Shown here in pieces: positions 62,647 through 64,000 of a stretch of 64,000 bases of DNA. Positions within the stretch are counted from its first letter, which is position 1. The number at the start of each line of letters is the position of its first letter. The position numbers and the translations under genes were made by a program. Origin of the DNA: Bryobacteraceae bacterium (GTDB lineage Bacteria > Acidobacteriota > Terriglobia > Bryobacterales > Bryobacteraceae); contig JANWVY010000006.1 of assembly GCA_025056455.1 (NCBI GenBank), positions 186,001 to 250,000 on the forward strand, read 5' to 3'. The notes below the pieces were generated by a model. It saw only the letters and a program-made list of their open reading frames with translations, was not told where the DNA came from and ran no database searches.

Positions 62647-64000
62647 CTAAATCCGGCTCAGCAATTCGCGAATGCGTTCCTCGTCTCGCTTGGACGGTTT
62701 GTTACGCAGCGCTTCTTCGGCTTCTTTCCGGGCCGCAGGTTTGTCGCCTTTTTGCGCCAGCGCGACAGCGAGATGGTAGCGATAAATTGGGTTTTTTTGG
62801 TCCTTGTTCACGATTTCGCGCAGGATCTGAATGGCGTTGTCGCTGAGATTCTTCTTAACGAAGATGTAGGCAAGGGTGTCGGCAATGTCCGGATGATGTG
62901 GGAACTTGGCTTTCGCCCTTTGGGCCAAGGTCAGGGCCTGGTCAAGGTCGCCGCCGTATTCCGCAATGTAATACGCCAGGTTATTCAGCGCCACCGCATT
63001 GTCGGGCTCGAGCTTCAAGATTTGCTCGTAGAGCGGTTTGGCGTCCTGCGGGCGGCCCTCGCCTTCATAAAGCAAGGCCAGCGGGACATAGGCTGCCGCA
63101 TCATTGGGGTTGAGCTCCTTGGCCTTTTCATACTCGGCGATTGATGTCTTTAGGTCTCCCTTTCGCCGGTAGGTTTCCGCCAGGCGGATTTGCACGTCGA
63201 AGTTCTTGGGGTTCTTTTCGAGCAGTTTGCGATATTCGCCGATGGCCAGGTCGTACTGCTGGGCCTCAACGGCCGTGTTGGCGAGCGCTAGGCGGTAGAA
63301 AGAGCGTTGCGGATTGACCTTCAAGTCTTCCTGGAGTAGCCGGATCGCCTCGTCGAACTTCTTGAGACCTTGAAGGGTCTGTACTTTCCCAAGGAGGCCG
63401 CGCGGATCGTTCGGCGCGACCTTTTGTAAGCGCTCGAAATTGGCGATGGCCTCGTCGTAACGTTTCTCTTGGTAGTTCAGTACGCCCATTTGGAAAAGGG
63501 CGTCTGGGTAGTCCGGGCTGAGCGCCAGAAGCTGCGTGAGTTCCTGGCGCGCCGTGGGACGGTCGCCGAGTCCCATGCGAGCACCCGTGCGGATCATCTG
63601 CGCCGTGATGTTGCTGCTGTCATATTGCAGAATCTCTTCGGCGGCCTGAAGCGCTTTGGTGAACTCGTTTTTAGCCAGGTGCAGCTGCGCGATCGCAATC
63701 CGCGCTGGGGTATAGTCCGGGCGGTATTTGATGGCTTCCTGGAATTGGATTCGAGCCTGTTCAAGATCGCCCTTGGCCACGTAGGCGCGGCCCAAATTGT
63801 AGCGAAGGACCACGTTTTCCGGTTGCCGGACGATCACCGAGTTGAGCTCGGAGATGGCAGTTTGCACCTTATCGCGGCTGCCGTCCTGCAGCCACAACGA
63901 GGCGCGCATGGCCGTGGCCTCGTAGTCGTTGGGGTTTTCCTTGATCACTTGCGAGACCAGATCGAGCGCTTCGGCGCTGCGCCCTCGAAGCACCAAGGTT
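62647..64000 (-). CDS. Large TPR-repeat protein, C-terminal part
   Basis: At least 450 residues remain; the frame is open to the right edge, so the start is missing. The visible part is about 12 tandem TPR units, for example NVVLRYNLGRAYVAKGDLEQA, ARIAIAQLHLAKNEFTKALQA, PDALFQMGVLNYQEKRYDEA and AVALNNLAYYIAEYGGDLDQA, ending with a charged KRDEERIRELLSRI tail. Such proteins are common in acidobacterial envelope and PEP-CTERM-linked gene sets, which fits the neighbouring CAAX-protease-like gene, but its function is not shown. Confidence 0.85.
   Translation of the reverse strand, partial: TLVLRGRSAEALDLVSQVIKENPNDYEATAMRASLWLQDGSRDKVQTAISELNSVIVRQPENVVLRYNLGRAYVAKGDLEQARIQFQEAIKYRPDYTPARIAIAQLHLAKNEFTKALQAAEEILQYDSSNITAQMIRTGARMGLGDRPTARQELTQLLALSPDYPDALFQMGVLNYQEKRYDEAIANFERLQKVAPNDPRGLLGKVQTLQGLKKFDEAIRLLQEDLKVNPQRSFYRLALANTAVEAQQYDLAIGEYRKLLEKNPKNFDVQIRLAETYRRKGDLKTSIAEYEKAKELNPNDAAAYVPLALLYEGEGRPQDAKPLYEQILKLEPDNAVALNNLAYYIAEYGGDLDQALTLAQRAKAKFPHHPDIADTLAYIFVKKNLSDNAIQILREIVNKDQKNPIYRYHLAVALAQKGDKPAARKEAEEALRNKPSKRDEERIRELLSRI

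Overview
The window is a gene-dense, GC-rich bacterial chromosome segment with 55 protein genes, two of them cut by the window edges. I see no rRNA, tRNA, transposase, phage gene or CRISPR array. No stretch longer than about 225 bases lacks a gene. The content suggests a didermic, aerobic member of the Acidobacteriota, perhaps close to Solibacter/Bryobacter. The pointers are a VWFA-related secreted protein of the type abundant in that phylum, a CAAX-protease-related protein of the exosortase-associated family, lipid A/Kdo genes, complex I and a proton-translocating transhydrogenase. The lineage is an inference; no marker RNA is present.

Region by region. 1-7525 (minus): a complex I operon, nuoA-C-D-E-F-G-H-J, which continues past the left edge and lacks nuoB and nuoI at their usual places. 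7741-10567 (minus): the three-subunit transhydrogenase pntAa-pntAb-pntB. 10685-18726: tyrS, an exported RidA-like protein, an acyl-CoA synthetase/GNAT fusion, an enoyl-CoA hydratase, an SDR, a DtxR/MntR regulator and a Wzt-like ABC ATPase. 18768-23095 (plus): a tight unit of POT peptide transporter, M24 prolidase-like peptidase and a GH31-like protein without its catalytic core. 23147-28643: a methyltransferase, a MOSC protein, a GT39-like membrane protein, galU and sppA. 28698-41649: an RluD-like pseudouridine synthase, the VWFA protein, a 2H phosphoesterase, a WaaA-LpxK fusion, a beta-lactamase-fold hydrolase, a VOC protein, an MFS transporter, TPR, membrane and PEGA-like proteins, a ribokinase and a doubled DUF507 protein. 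41825-49735: nadB, aroB and ubiE/menG, then a PhoD-like phosphatase, a small membrane protein, a site-2 protease with CBS domains and a membrane/peroxiredoxin-like fusion.

49805-55697 (plus) is the four-gene ligase-associated DNA repair cluster (MBL exonuclease, ATP-dependent DNA ligase, Lhr-type helicase, metallophosphoesterase), closed by a large hairpin. 55923-57512 holds a TIM-barrel sugar isomerase-like protein and a PyrE-type phosphoribosyltransferase. 57609-61829 (minus) is a translationally coupled five-gene operon: HAD phosphatase, a deoxyhypusine-synthase-like protein, an HldA-like PfkB kinase, a ROK kinase and GmhA. It looks like a heptose- or sugar-phosphate route with unassigned chemistry and is the best candidate for an undescribed system here. 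The window ends with a CAAX-protease-related protein and a large TPR protein cut by the right edge.

Functionally the segment combines core respiration (complex I, transhydrogenase, quinone methyltransferase), envelope biogenesis (WaaA/LpxK, GalU, GmhA/HldA, Wzt-like), peptide use and DNA repair. Several proteins depart from their family architecture: GH31 without its catalytic core, an acyl-CoA synthetase with a clipped ATP-grasp domain, a WaaA-LpxK fusion, a membrane-anchored peroxiredoxin-like protein and an exported RidA.
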